This document shows, in pieces, positions 1-8,833 of a stretch of DNA of 64,000 nucleotides. The notes under the pieces were generated by a model, which saw nothing but the letters and a program-made list of their open reading frames with translations, did no database searches and had not been told where the DNA came from. A program made the translations under genes and the position numbers. The DNA is from JBBIND01 sp037444075 (GTDB lineage: Bacteria > Acidobacteriota > Terriglobia > Bryobacterales > Bryobacteraceae). The stretch lies in the NCBI GenBank assembly GCA_037444075.1, contig JBBIND010000002.1, forward strand, positions 62,001-126,000, given 5' to 3'. Within the stretch, counting starts at the first letter, position 1, and each line of letters starts with the position of its first letter.

Positions 1-103
1 GCGGTGTGGAATGAATCAGTTCAGCTTGCGGTTGACGGACCGTCTGGAAGGTGGAGAGCTATGCCTGACACTGTTAGCCCACCTGGCGGCCAGCCGCGCA
101 AGC
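1..103. other. Left edge, no gene assigned
   Basis: No convincing coding sequence, RNA gene or terminator is visible here. A short open frame on the + strand from the ATG at 61 runs 19 codons to a stop at 118-120 but has no recognisable content. The segment lies downstream of the MerR-type gene on the minus strand. Confidence 0.4.
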
Positions 104-517
104 TCACTTCGGCTCACTGAGGATATTGAGAATGTCCTCGAGTTCTCGCCGAATCTCGCCCACTAACTGCTCGCTGCCGCCGAACAAATCGGCCTGACCG
201 GCGGCGGCCGGCGGTTTGCTCGAAAGCCTTCGGCCACGGCCTTCCAGGTGCTTGCGGGCGCCTTCGATGGTGTAGCGCTGATCGTAAAGCAACCGCTTGA
301 TTTCCAGAATCAGTTCGACGTCTTTGCGCCGGTAGAGGCGGTGCCCTCTGCCGGACTTCCGGGGTGAGATGGACGGAAACTCCGACTCCCAATAGCGGAG
401 CACATGTGGCTTTACGCCAGCCAACCGGCTGACCTCGCCGATGCGGAAATACAGTTTGTCGGGAATGTCCGCTTCCCGTTGAGCTTGCGGCGCCCGCATC
501 CTATTGACCAACTTCAT
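104..517 (-). CDS. MerR-family transcriptional regulator
   Basis: DNA-binding regulator of the MerR superfamily, about 137 aa. The N-terminal winged helix is clear: FRIGEVSRLAGVKPHVLRYW, then SGRGHRLYRRKDV and a LLYDQRYTIEGAR segment, matching the HlyR/RacA-like subgroup that often sits beside ihfA in other bacteria. No C-terminal effector domain with metal-binding cysteines is present; the tail is short and low-complexity before an acidic helix. I chose the ATG at 517. A TTG at 544 would add nine residues, and an ATG at 499 is also possible. It is divergent from rlmB with a 111-bp gap holding a tandem 12-bp repeat. The regulated genes are unknown. Confidence 0.85.
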   Translation of the reverse strand: MKLVNRMRAPQAQREADIPDKLYFRIGEVSRLAGVKPHVLRYWESEFPSISPRKSGRGHRLYRRKDVELILEIKRLLYDQRYTIEGARKHLEGRGRRLSSKPPAAAGQADLFGGSEQLVGEIRRELEDILNILSEPK

Positions 518-544
518 CTTACGAGAACCCACCCGGCCCGTCAA

Positions 545-568
545 CCGGTTTCTGGGCCGGTTTCTGGG
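545..568. repeat. Tandem 12-bp direct repeat between merR-type gene and rlmB
   Basis: CCGGTTTCTGGG occurs twice head to tail (545-556 and 557-568) in the short intergenic region between the two divergent genes. Twelve bases with no spacer suggests either a tandem duplication or a pair of protein-binding sites just over one helical turn apart. Confidence 0.5.
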
Positions 569-628
569 CTAACTTCGGTGCCCGGTCGCGCCGTCCGGCG
601 GACTGCATTCGCGCTAAGATCGTCGTCA

Positions 629-1348
629 ATGGAGATCATCGCCGGAGTCCATCCCGTGCGCGAAGCTCTCCGGGCAGCCCGGCCGCTCGAGCGGGTTCAC
701 CTTCAGCGAGGCGCCGGAGGGCCGCGCCTGCAAGAGATTGTGGAGTTGTGCCGCGCGGCGAGCATCCCCGTGCGTTTTGAGGATCGTAGCGCCCTCGACC
801 GGTTGGCCCGCGAGGTAACCCATCAGGGAGTGGTGGCCATTGCCGCGGCCACTGCCTACGTCGATTTCTCCGGCCTCGTCTCGCGGGCCACCATGCTCGT
901 TATCCTCGACGGAGTGGAAGATCCTCACAACCTGGGCGCCATCGTCCGCACCGCGCACGCCGCCGGGGCGGGCGGCGTCGTCGTGGGAGAACGCAGGGCG
1001 GCCGGTTTGGGCGGAGCAGCCGCCAAGGCAGCCGCCGGGGCGTTGGCGTACCTCCCGGTGGCGCGGGTGGTGAATATCTCCCGCTGCCTGCGCGAGTTGA
1101 AACAGCGCGGCTTCTGGATTTACGGCTTGGACGAGCGCGGAGACCGAAGCTACGACGAGGTGGAGTACGTCTCTCCCACGGCGCTCGTGCTGGGCGGTGA
1201 AGGCCATGGACTGCACCTTCAGGTCCGCCGGCAGTGCGACTATCTGGTGAACATCCCGCTGGCGGGACGCATCAGTTCACTGAACGTTTCCGTGGCGTGC
1301 GGCATCGCCCTGTTTGAGTGGAAACGGCGCTCGCGTTCCGCCGGGTAG
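629..1348 (+). CDS. rlmB: 23S rRNA (guanosine-2'-O-)-methyltransferase RlmB (SpoU family)
   Basis: SPOUT-class (trefoil-knot) methyltransferase, 239 aa, close to the usual 240-250 aa. The N-terminal substrate-binding domain starts MEIIAGVHPVREAL. The catalytic domain shows the three SpoU motifs: LDGVEDPHNLGAIVRTAHAAG (shortened here to its key residues N and R), LVLGGEGHGL, and the C-terminal IPLAGRISSLNVSVACGIAL. Known family members use AdoMet to methylate the 2'-OH of G2251 in the 23S rRNA P-loop. The open frame reaches further upstream to 404, but homology begins at the ATG at 629, so I use that start. Specificity could instead be another rRNA or tRNA site, since SpoU paralogues are similar. 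Confidence 0.9.
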   Translation: MEIIAGVHPVREALRAARPLERVHLQRGAGGPRLQEIVELCRAASIPVRFEDRSALDRLAREVTHQGVVAIAAATAYVDFSGLVSRATMLVILDGVEDPHNLGAIVRTAHAAGAGGVVVGERRAAGLGGAAAKAAAGALAYLPVARVVNISRCLRELKQRGFWIYGLDERGDRSYDEVEYVSPTALVLGGEGHGLHLQVRRQCDYLVNIPLAGRISSLNVSVACGIALFEWKRRSRSAG

Positions 1349-1517
1349 TCATCCAGGGGCCAGCCCGCCGCGTGCTGCCCGGCTCGCCGGGCGGTTGCGC
1401 CGTGAGACGGGCGCCTGAATCCAGTTGCCATCCGCGCGGGACCGGACGGCAGGGCAGGTAAGTTCCCTGCGGAAGATGAAGAGCTTAGCGGCGAAATCCA
1501 GGTTAAAATCGGACTTT

Positions 1518-3197
1518 ATGAACCTGCCCCGGCCCTGGCTCCTTGCCGGATGCCTGTCCCTGCTGTTCCTGCTTCCGCTGGAGGCTTACCATCCTGTCCG
1601 GGCCAAGAGCGCCATGGTGGTCGCGGAGGAGCCCCTCGCTACTCACGTCGGGTTGGATACTTTGCGAGGCGGCGGCAACGCTGTAGATGCAGCCATTGCC
1701 ACAGCGCTGGCGCTCGCCGTCACCCATCCAACGGCCGGCAACCTGGGAGGGGGCGGTTTCCTGCTCATCAGGTTGGCTGACGGGCGTACCACGTTCATCG
1801 ATTTCCGCGAGCGGGCGCCCGGCAAGGCAAGCCGGGACATGTACCTTGCCGCGGACGGCAGCCTGACCCGGGACAGCCGCGTAGGCTGGCGCGCAGCCGG
1901 AGTGCCCGGCACGGCGCGCGGCCTGGAGTACGCACATCGCCGTTACGGCCGTTCGGAGTGGAAGCAGTTGGTGGCGCCCGCGGTCAAGCTGGCCAAAGAC
2001 GGCTTCACAGTGTCCTATGCGTTGTCACGCTCCCTGCGCGGCGCGTCCGGGCTGCTTTCGCCGTTTCCGGAATCGAAGCGCATCTTTTTGAAAGATGGGA
2101 TTTTCTTCGAGCCCGGAGAGAAGCTCAGTCAGCCGGAACTGGCTGGCGTGCTCGAGCGTCTGGCGCAATTCGGCGCGGCCGATTTCTACGAAGGCGAGAC
2201 AGCGCGCCTGTTGGCAGCGGCCATGGAAGCGCACGGGGGGCTCATCTCGCGGGAAGACCTGGCCGCCTACGAAGTGGTGGAGCGCCGTCCTTTGACGGGC
2301 GCCTATCGAGGCCTGGAAATCATCACGGCGCCGCCGCCGAGCAGCGGCGGCGTCGGGCTTCTTCAGATGCTGGGAGTGCTCGAGGGCTCCGGCTACGCCG
2401 CCGGTGGGGCCGGTTCGGCCTCGGCGGTACATTTTGTCGCCGAGGCCATGAGGCGCTTCTATGCGGACCGCAGCCGGCACCTCGCTGACCCGGACTTTCA
2501 CCCGGTGCCGGTGCGCAGCCTTCTGCATCCCGGCTATCTCGAACGGCTGCGCGCCTCCATCGCCACGGACCGGGCTTCGGTCAGCGATGCCATTGCCTCC
2601 GCCGACGCCTGGCCGCTCGAGAGCCCCGAAACCACGCACCTTTCCATCGTGGACGCCGAGGGCAACGCCGCGGCCCTCACCTACACCATCAACGGCGGCT
2701 ACGGCAGCGGCGTCACTGTCCCGGGTTTGGGCTTCCTTCTGAATAACGAAATGGACGATTTCGCCGCCAAGCCGGGCGAGCCCAACATGTTCGGGCTCGT
2801 CCAAGGCGAAGCCAACGCCATTCAGCCCCGCAAACGCCCGCTTTCGTCGATGACGCCCACCATCGTGCTGCGTGACGGGCGCCTCTACATGGTGCTGGGC
2901 GCGCCGGGCGGTTCGCGCATCATCACCGGCGTGATGCAGACTCTGCTGAACGTGGTGGACTTCAAGATGAACATCCGCGAGGCGGTGGACCGGCCCCGTT
3001 TTCACCAGCAGTGGAAGCCGGACGTGCTGTACCTGGAAGAGGGGTTCTCCCCCGATACACGCGCTCTGCTGGAAGCGCGCGGACACAAAGTGGAACCGAT
3101 TGCCACGGTGGCGCTGGTGGAGGCCATCCTGGTTGACGGAGGCTGGTTGCAGGGAGCGGCCGACAGGCGGGCCCACGGCCTCGCGGCCGGTTATTGA
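1518..3197 (+). CDS. ggt: Gamma-glutamyltransferase (glutathione hydrolase proenzyme)
   Basis: Exported N-terminal-nucleophile hydrolase, 559 aa. A hydrophobic signal peptide (LLAGCLSLLFLLPLEAYHP) follows the ATG at 1518. The family opening DTLRGGGNAVDAAIATALAL is present. The autoprocessing site lies at ESPE-TTHLS, with the nucleophile Thr at about residue 372, giving a large subunit of about 371 aa and a small subunit of about 188 aa, as in E. coli. The small subunit keeps RPLSSMTPTIV and GAPGGSRII. It cleaves the gamma-glutamyl bond of glutathione and related peptides in the periplasm, releasing glutamate and Cys-Gly. An in-frame ATG at 1476 would start inside a charged leader and is less likely. 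Confidence 0.92.
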   Translation: MNLPRPWLLAGCLSLLFLLPLEAYHPVRAKSAMVVAEEPLATHVGLDTLRGGGNAVDAAIATALALAVTHPTAGNLGGGGFLLIRLADGRTTFIDFRERAPGKASRDMYLAADGSLTRDSRVGWRAAGVPGTARGLEYAHRRYGRSEWKQLVAPAVKLAKDGFTVSYALSRSLRGASGLLSPFPESKRIFLKDGIFFEPGEKLSQPELAGVLERLAQFGAADFYEGETARLLAAAMEAHGGLISREDLAAYEVVERRPLTGAYRGLEIITAPPPSSGGVGLLQMLGVLEGSGYAAGGAGSASAVHFVAEAMRRFYADRSRHLADPDFHPVPVRSLLHPGYLERLRASIATDRASVSDAIASADAWPLESPETTHLSIVDAEGNAAALTYTINGGYGSGVTVPGLGFLLNNEMDDFAAKPGEPNMFGLVQGEANAIQPRKRPLSSMTPTIVLRDGRLYMVLGAPGGSRIITGVMQTLLNVVDFKMNIREAVDRPRFHQQWKPDVLYLEEGFSPDTRALLEARGHKVEPIATVALVEAILVDGGWLQGAADRRAHGLAAGY

Positions 3198-3204
3198 ATA
3201 CATC

Positions 3205-4035
3205 ATGAAGCGAGCGCTATCCACGCACTTGTTTGCCAATCATCGCCTGACGACGGCGATGCTGGAACGGATCTGGCAGGCTGGCATCCCGTCGGTCGAG
3301 TTCTTCTGCGCCCGCCAGAGCCTGGACTACCACAACAAGGCGCAAATCGCTGAACTCAGGCACTGGTTCCGCGATTCGCCGCTGGAGTTGTTCAGCCTGC
3401 ATGCGCCCATGTACCGAGACGACGTTTGGGGGAAGTCCGGACCGCACTCCGTTATCACCATCACCGAGACCATCAAGACGCGCCGCGTGGACCATGTGGA
3501 TGAAATCAAGCGCGCCCTCGAAATCGCTGAACAGATTCCATTCCGTTACATGATTCAGCACATCGGCTCGCGCGACGAGGAGTTCGATCTCGCTAAGGTG
3601 GATGCCGCCTTCACTGCCCTCGAGGAACTAAAGGTGTTTGCCTCTCAACGCGGCGTCGAGGTCCTGCTGGAAAACATTCCCAACGGGTTTTCAAGCTCCG
3701 ACCGGTTGGGCACGTTTCTGGAACTCACGCATCTGGATTTGAATTTCTGTTTCGACGCTGGGCATGCCCACCTGATGGAGGGTGTGGAGCCGGCCTTCGC
3801 GCGGATGAAACCCCGCATTCGCTCAACGCACCTGCATGACAACAATGGCGAGGATGACGATCACCTTTTCCCCTATTTCTCCACCGGCGGCCAGGTGGAT
3901 TGGAAACAGGTGATGCGCCTGCTGCGGTCCTGTCCGGACCAGTATCCGCTGCTGCTGGAGTTGCGGGAATCGCCGGAGATCGATAACCCGCTCGTGAAAT
4001 CGCTCGAAGTTTTTGAAAGGTTGGAGAACGAGTAG
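3205..4035 (+). CDS. Sugar phosphate isomerase/epimerase-like TIM-barrel protein (AP endonuclease 2 family)
   Basis: A 276-aa protein with the xylose-isomerase-like TIM-barrel signature: LSTHLFANHRL at the start, FSLHAPMY, an LLENIPNG strand, FCFDAGHAHL and STHLHDNNGEDDDHL near the end. The conserved His, Glu and Asp residues at barrel ends are typical metal ligands in this superfamily (Pfam AP_endonuc_2). Substrate cannot be told from sequence; relatives include sugar isomerases, inosose dehydratases and endonuclease IV. The stop codon directly abuts the asnS start (TAG then ATG), so the two genes are very probably translated from one message. Confidence 0.8.
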   Translation: MKRALSTHLFANHRLTTAMLERIWQAGIPSVEFFCARQSLDYHNKAQIAELRHWFRDSPLELFSLHAPMYRDDVWGKSGPHSVITITETIKTRRVDHVDEIKRALEIAEQIPFRYMIQHIGSRDEEFDLAKVDAAFTALEELKVFASQRGVEVLLENIPNGFSSSDRLGTFLELTHLDLNFCFDAGHAHLMEGVEPAFARMKPRIRSTHLHDNNGEDDDHLFPYFSTGGQVDWKQVMRLLRSCPDQYPLLLELRESPEIDNPLVKSLEVFERLENE

Positions 4036-5340
4036 ATGCTTCGTATCACTATTGCCGAAGCCGGCCAGCACACCGGCGAATCCGTGGAAATCGCCGGCTG
4101 GCTTTACAACCTGCGCAAGTCGGGCAAGCTGGTTTTCCCGCAGGTGCGGGATGGCTCCGGCATCATGCAGTGCGTGGCCTTCAAGGGGAACCTGCCCGAG
4201 GAAGTGTTCGAGCAGTTGAAGCGGCTCACGCAGGAGTCGTCGCTGATCGTGCGTGGTAAGGTCCGCGCCGAGGAGCGCGCGCCGGGCGGCTACGAGCTCG
4301 ACGTCGAGGACGTCACCGTGCTGCAACGGGTCACCGAAGAAGACCCCTACCCGATTACGCCCAAAGAGCACGGCATCGAGTTCCTGCTGGACCACCGCCA
4401 CCTCTGGCTGCGCAGCCGGCGCCAGCACGCGGTCCTGCGCGTGCGTCACACCGTGGTCCGCGCCATCCGCGATTACCTGGACAACCACGGCTTCACGCTG
4501 GTGGATACGCCCATCTTTACGCCCGCCGCCTGCGAGGGCACCACCACGCTGTTTGAAGCCAACTACTTCGACGGCGAAAAGGTCTATCTGACGCAATCCG
4601 GCCAGCTCTACAACGAGGCTACGGCCATGGCGTTCGGCAAAGTCTACTGCTTCGGCCCGACGTTCCGCGCCGAGCGCTCCAAGACGCGCCGTCACCTGAC
4701 CGAGTTCTGGATGGTGGAACCGGAGATGGCCTACGCGACGCTCGAGGATGTCAAGCGCGTGGCCGAGGAACTGATCGTTTACGTGGTTCAGCGCGTGCTG
4801 GAGAGCCGGCGCGATGAACTGGCGGTGCTGGAGCGGGATACCGCCCCCCTGGAGAAGGTCCTCTCGCCCTTCCCCCGCATGAGCTATGACGAAGCGGTGG
4901 AACTGCTTCGCGCGAAGGGCAGTGAAATCACCTGGGGCGGCGATTTCGGCGGCACGGACGAGACCATCCTCGGCGAATCGGTGGACCGCCCCGTCATCAT
5001 TGACCGTTACCCGTCCGCCGTGAAAGCTTTCTATTTCCAACCGGATGAGGACCGCCCCGAAGTCGCGCTCGGCGTGGATATCCTGGCGCCCGAAGGCTAC
5101 GGGGAAATCGTCGGCGGCGGGCAGCGTATTCATGACCCGGAGCTGCTTCTGAAGCGGATTCAGGAGCACCAACTGCCGCCGGAGGCTTTCCAGTGGTACA
5201 TGGACTTGCGCAAGTACGGCACCGTGCCGCACTCGGGATTCGGCATGGGCGTGGAGCGCGTGGTGGGTTGGCTGTGCGGACTGGAACATGTCCGCGAAAC
5301 CATCGCGTTTCCGCGCATGCTGTACCGGACGCGGCCATAG
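4036..5340 (+). CDS. asnS: Asparaginyl-tRNA synthetase
   Basis: Class IIb aminoacyl-tRNA synthetase, 434 aa, the usual AsnRS length. An N-terminal OB-fold anticodon-binding domain (EIAGWLYNLRKSGKLVFPQV) precedes the catalytic core. Motif 2 is FRAERSKTRRHLTEFWMVEP and motif 3 is GFGMGVERVVGWL, followed by RETIAFPRMLYR; the FPR ending and the FWMVEPEMA run favour AsnRS over AspRS. It charges tRNA-Asn with asparagine in the cytoplasm. It starts immediately after the upstream isomerase stop, and arginase follows 17 bp downstream. Confidence 0.95.
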   Translation: MLRITIAEAGQHTGESVEIAGWLYNLRKSGKLVFPQVRDGSGIMQCVAFKGNLPEEVFEQLKRLTQESSLIVRGKVRAEERAPGGYELDVEDVTVLQRVTEEDPYPITPKEHGIEFLLDHRHLWLRSRRQHAVLRVRHTVVRAIRDYLDNHGFTLVDTPIFTPAACEGTTTLFEANYFDGEKVYLTQSGQLYNEATAMAFGKVYCFGPTFRAERSKTRRHLTEFWMVEPEMAYATLEDVKRVAEELIVYVVQRVLESRRDELAVLERDTAPLEKVLSPFPRMSYDEAVELLRAKGSEITWGGDFGGTDETILGESVDRPVIIDRYPSAVKAFYFQPDEDRPEVALGVDILAPEGYGEIVGGGQRIHDPELLLKRIQEHQLPPEAFQWYMDLRKYGTVPHSGFGMGVERVVGWLCGLEHVRETIAFPRMLYRTRP

Positions 5341-5357
5341 CAAACGGCTGAACTGCC

Positions 5358-6272
5358 ATGCCTCATCAACGCATCGCCGTCATCGGGGCGCCCATGGACC
5401 TCGGCGCGGGGCGCCGGGGAGTGGACATGGGGCCTTCGGCCATCCGCGTGGCCAATCTCCACCAGAGGCTGGAGTCGCTCGGTTACGAGGTCGAAGACCT
5501 CGGCAACGTTCCCGTTGACCAGCCGGAAAGCCTGCCGCGCGGACCGGAGCGGGCGCGCTACCTGAAGCCGATCGCCAAGACGTGTGGCTGGCTGGCGGAG
5601 GTAGTGGAGCGCGCCGCGGGCCGCGGGCGCTTTCCGCTCGTGCTCGGCGGGGACCATTCCGTGGCGGTAGGCACGGTGTCCGGCATGGCACAGCACGTCC
5701 GCAAACAGGGCGGTTCGCTGGGTTTGATCTGGATTGACGCCCATGCTGACATGAACACACCCGGTTCGAGTCCCAGCGGGAACGTCCACGGCATGCCGTT
5801 GGCTTGCTGCGTGGGCGTAGGTCCAAAACCGCTGACCCAGATCGGAGGCTTTGCCCCGAAGGTGTCTCCTTCCCGGGTGGCGCTCATCGGTCTGCGGGAT
5901 GTGGACCAACTCGAAAAACCGCAAGTGCGCCGCCTCGGCGTACGCGCCTTCACCATGCGCCACATCGACGAGCGCGGTCTGCGCGCGGTCATACAGGAAG
6001 CCATCCGAGTGGCTACGGACGGCACCGCCGGTTTTCACCTTTCATTGGATATGGACGCCTTGGACCCGCGCGAAGCGCCCGGCGTGGGTACGCCGGTCCG
6101 CGGAGGCATCACCTACCGGGAGGCGCACCTGGCCATGGAGATGCTTTGCGACTCGGGCGCCATGCTCTCGATGGAGGTCGTGGAAGTCAATCCGGTTCTG
6201 GATGAAGCCAACCGCACTGCCATGCTCGCCGTGGAATTGGCCACGTCGGCGCTCGGAAAGAGGATCCTGTGA
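5358..6272 (+). CDS. rocF: Arginase
   Basis: Ureohydrolase, 304 aa, standard arginase length. All metal-binding motifs of the Mn2-binding family are visible: GGDHS at about residue 98, DAHADMN with SGNVHGMPLA, and SLDMDALDP followed by PGVGTPVRGG. It hydrolyses arginine to ornithine and urea. The N-terminal IGAPMDLGAGRRGVDMGPSA run is arginase-typical and argues against agmatinase. Its TGA overlaps the GTG start of ddl by 4 bp, so it belongs to the asnS-rocF-ddl transcription unit. Confidence 0.92.
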   Translation: MPHQRIAVIGAPMDLGAGRRGVDMGPSAIRVANLHQRLESLGYEVEDLGNVPVDQPESLPRGPERARYLKPIAKTCGWLAEVVERAAGRGRFPLVLGGDHSVAVGTVSGMAQHVRKQGGSLGLIWIDAHADMNTPGSSPSGNVHGMPLACCVGVGPKPLTQIGGFAPKVSPSRVALIGLRDVDQLEKPQVRRLGVRAFTMRHIDERGLRAVIQEAIRVATDGTAGFHLSLDMDALDPREAPGVGTPVRGGITYREAHLAMEMLCDSGAMLSMEVVEVNPVLDEANRTAMLAVELATSALGKRIL

Positions 6273-7249
6273 GCAAACTCCGCGTAGCCGTAATCTGCGG
6301 CGGCAGAAGCGGGGAGCACGAGGTCTCGGTCCGTTCAGCCCGCTCCATCAGGGACGCCATGGACCGCGGGCGGTACGACATCCTGGAGTACTTCATCACG
6401 CCGGAAGGAAGCTGGCAGCCGCGCCCCATTCTGCCGGAGCCCGGGGCGAATCCCGGCATCGACGTGGTGTTCCCCGTGCTGCACGGCACCTTCGGCGAAG
6501 ACGGCACGATGCAGGGATTGCTGGAACTGGCGGACTTGCCTTACGTCGGGGCGGGTGTCATGGCGTCTTCGGTCTCCATGGACAAGGAGTTCACCAAGCG
6601 CCTGTGCCGTGAACGCGGACTACCGGTGGTGGAGTATGTAACGCTCTCCCGTGCGTCGCTCGACGCCCGACGCGTGGAAGAGGCTTTTCCCTATCCCGTC
6701 TTCGTGAAGCCTGCCAACCTGGGGTCCTCGGTGGGCATTTCCAAGGCGAGAAACCGCGGGGAACTCGAGCAAGCGCTGAGCCTGGCTGCGGAGTTCGATG
6801 TCAAACTGATCGTCGAGCGCGCCGTCAAGGGCCGCGAACTGGAATGTTCCGTGTTAGGCAACCGGGAGGTTCTCACCTCGCAGCCTTGCGAAATCGTCCC
6901 CTCGCGCGAATTCTACGACTACGAAGACAAGTACTTGCTGGATGCCACGGGGTTTCTGATTCCCGCCCCGCTCACGCCCGAACAGACCGCCGAAGTGCGG
7001 CGCCTGGCTGCCGCCTGTTATCAGGCGGTCGGGTGCGAAGGCATGGCGCGCGTAGACTTCTTTCTGGAAGACTCCACCGGCAAGCTGTACATCAACGAGA
7101 TCAACACCATCCCCGGCTTCACGTCCATCAGCATGTACCCGCGCATGTGGCAACACGATGGGGTGGAGTATCCCGCCCTGATTGACCGCCTCATCGAACT
7201 CGCTTTGGAGCGGCACGCGGAGCGATTGCGGACGCGCTATAGCCGTTAG
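6269..7249 (+). CDS. ddl: D-alanine--D-alanine ligase
   Basis: ATP-grasp ligase, 326 aa, that joins two D-alanines for peptidoglycan synthesis. Key signatures are CGGRSGEHEVSVRSA at the N-terminus, VLHGTFGEDGTMQGLLE, FVKPANLGSSVGISKA for nucleotide binding, and INEINTIPGFTSISMYP at the C-terminus with Mg2+-binding Glu and Asn. Translation starts at a GTG that overlaps the arginase stop (GTGA). The next open frame follows the stop by a single base, so the S41 protease gene probably shares the operon. Confidence 0.94.
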   Translation: MSKLRVAVICGGRSGEHEVSVRSARSIRDAMDRGRYDILEYFITPEGSWQPRPILPEPGANPGIDVVFPVLHGTFGEDGTMQGLLELADLPYVGAGVMASSVSMDKEFTKRLCRERGLPVVEYVTLSRASLDARRVEEAFPYPVFVKPANLGSSVGISKARNRGELEQALSLAAEFDVKLIVERAVKGRELECSVLGNREVLTSQPCEIVPSREFYDYEDKYLLDATGFLIPAPLTPEQTAEVRRLAAACYQAVGCEGMARVDFFLEDSTGKLYINEINTIPGFTSISMYPRMWQHDGVEYPALIDRLIELALERHAERLRTRYSR

Positions 7250-7250
7250 A

Positions 7251-8758
7251 ATGGTGTCATAGGCCGAACTAAATCGTTAATTCTCATCCTTCTGTTTGCA
7301 TGGCGGGGGCCGGCCGCCAGCGCCACCGGCCTGGAAGAACACCTGCGGCGCATCACGGCTGTCTACGCCGCCGTTGAAGCGCATGCCGCCGAACCGGCGA
7401 ACCCCTACGATGCCTTCTACCGCGGCGCCTTGCCGGGCATGCTGCGCGTGCTGGACCCGCATTCGGTCTTCTTTGATCCGGACCAGTTTGCGCAATTGCG
7501 CGAGCTGGAACGCGCCACCCGCAAGGGGTTCGGCAGCGTGGTCAGCGTGCTTCCCGGCCGCGTCATCGTCCTGCAGACGTTACCGGGGACGCCTTCCGCG
7601 CGCTCCGGCATTCAGCCGGGCGACGAGATCCTGGCCATCAACGGCATCCGGCTGGACTGGCTGGAAATGGGTGACCTGGTGCAACTGCTCAGCGCCAGCC
7701 GGCAGCGGGAGGCGCACCTGGACGTGCGCCGGCCGGGGAGCAATCGCTTGCTGCAATTCGTGATGACGCCAGAGGACGTCGAATCCATGACCGTGGATCG
7801 CGCCTACGTGCTCGAGCCGGATCTGGCCTACATCCGCATCTCCAGCTTCGAGGGACGGACGGCGGAGGAGTTCCGCGACGCCCTCAACCGCCTGGGTGGC
7901 GCAGCGCTGCGCGGGCTGATCCTGGACCTGCGGGACAACACCGGCGGGCTGCTGGCCACCGCGCTCGAATGCGCCGCGCTGTTGCTGCCGCCCGGGCGCA
8001 CGCTGGCAGTGGTGCGGGGACGCGCCACGCAAGCCGAGGAGATCAAGGCGCCGGAATCGGTGGCTACCTATGATTTCCCGCTCGCGGTTCTGGTGAATCA
8101 CAAAACGGCGAGCGGATCTGAGATTGTCGCCGGGGCAGTTCAGGATCACGACAGGGGCGTGGTGCTCGGCGAAAAGAGCTTCGGCAAAGGCCTCGTGCAG
8201 AGCGTTTACCCGCTCTCGCACGGAGCGGGCCTGGCGCTGACCACAGCCTACTACTACACCCCCTTGGGGCGGCCCATTCAGCAACCGCTGCGGGGCACTC
8301 AACTCAAAGTGGCCATGACGCCGCGGGAAGAAGACGATCCCGCCGTGGCGTTCTCCTGGCGCGAAGAAAGCGGAGGCATCCGCCCGGACGTGGAAGTGCT
8401 TCAGGACCCCATCACGCGGCTGCAAATGGTCATGGAAGCGACCGGCTCATTCACCGCCTTTGCGGCCGAATACCTGCGCCGCGGAGGTGAGATTCCGCCA
8501 TCGGAGGAGCGGGTCAGCGCCTCCGTGCTGGACGATTTCCAGGTGTACCTATCCCAACGGAATATCCGTCCTGGCGTGGGTGAGTGGTCCACCGAACGGG
8601 AATGGGTGCGCAGCCGGCTGCTGCAGGAGATTCGGAATCTCGCCGAAGGCGTTTCCAGTGGAGACGAGGTTGAAGTACGGCGCGACCCCGTGGTACGGCG
8701 GGCGCTCGAGTTGCTGCGCGGAAGGCGCCCGCCTGCGTCCGGCGGCGTTCGCCGGTAA
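7251..8758 (+). CDS. S41 family C-terminal processing peptidase, start region frameshifted
   Basis: Exported CtpA/Prc-type serine protease. A PDZ domain (SARSGIQPGDEILAINGI) precedes the S41 domain. The catalytic Ser-Lys pair is seen in TASGSEI and GEKSFGKG, with 25 residues between the first Ser and the Lys, as in CtpA. The frame is open from 7250, but between the stop at 7247 and a TTG at 7430 it has no ATG, GTG or TTG, although it encodes a good signal peptide (GRTKSLILILLFAW then PAASA). An ATG at 7251, one base after ddl, runs into a stop after three codons in another frame. One missing base near 7257 would join it to the signal peptide. Without that, translation would start at 7430 and lose export. 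Confidence 0.85.
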
Positions 8759-8833
8759 ATCCACGGTATCCGCCGATTTGGCCGTGACTCGTACCGCGCC
8801 GGCATCCACAATGGTGCCGGAGGCAATTTGAAA

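Noticed and set aside
3823..5343. Open frame of 506 codons on the minus strand
   Set aside because: Antisense to asnS, which is certain by homology; it has no domain of its own.
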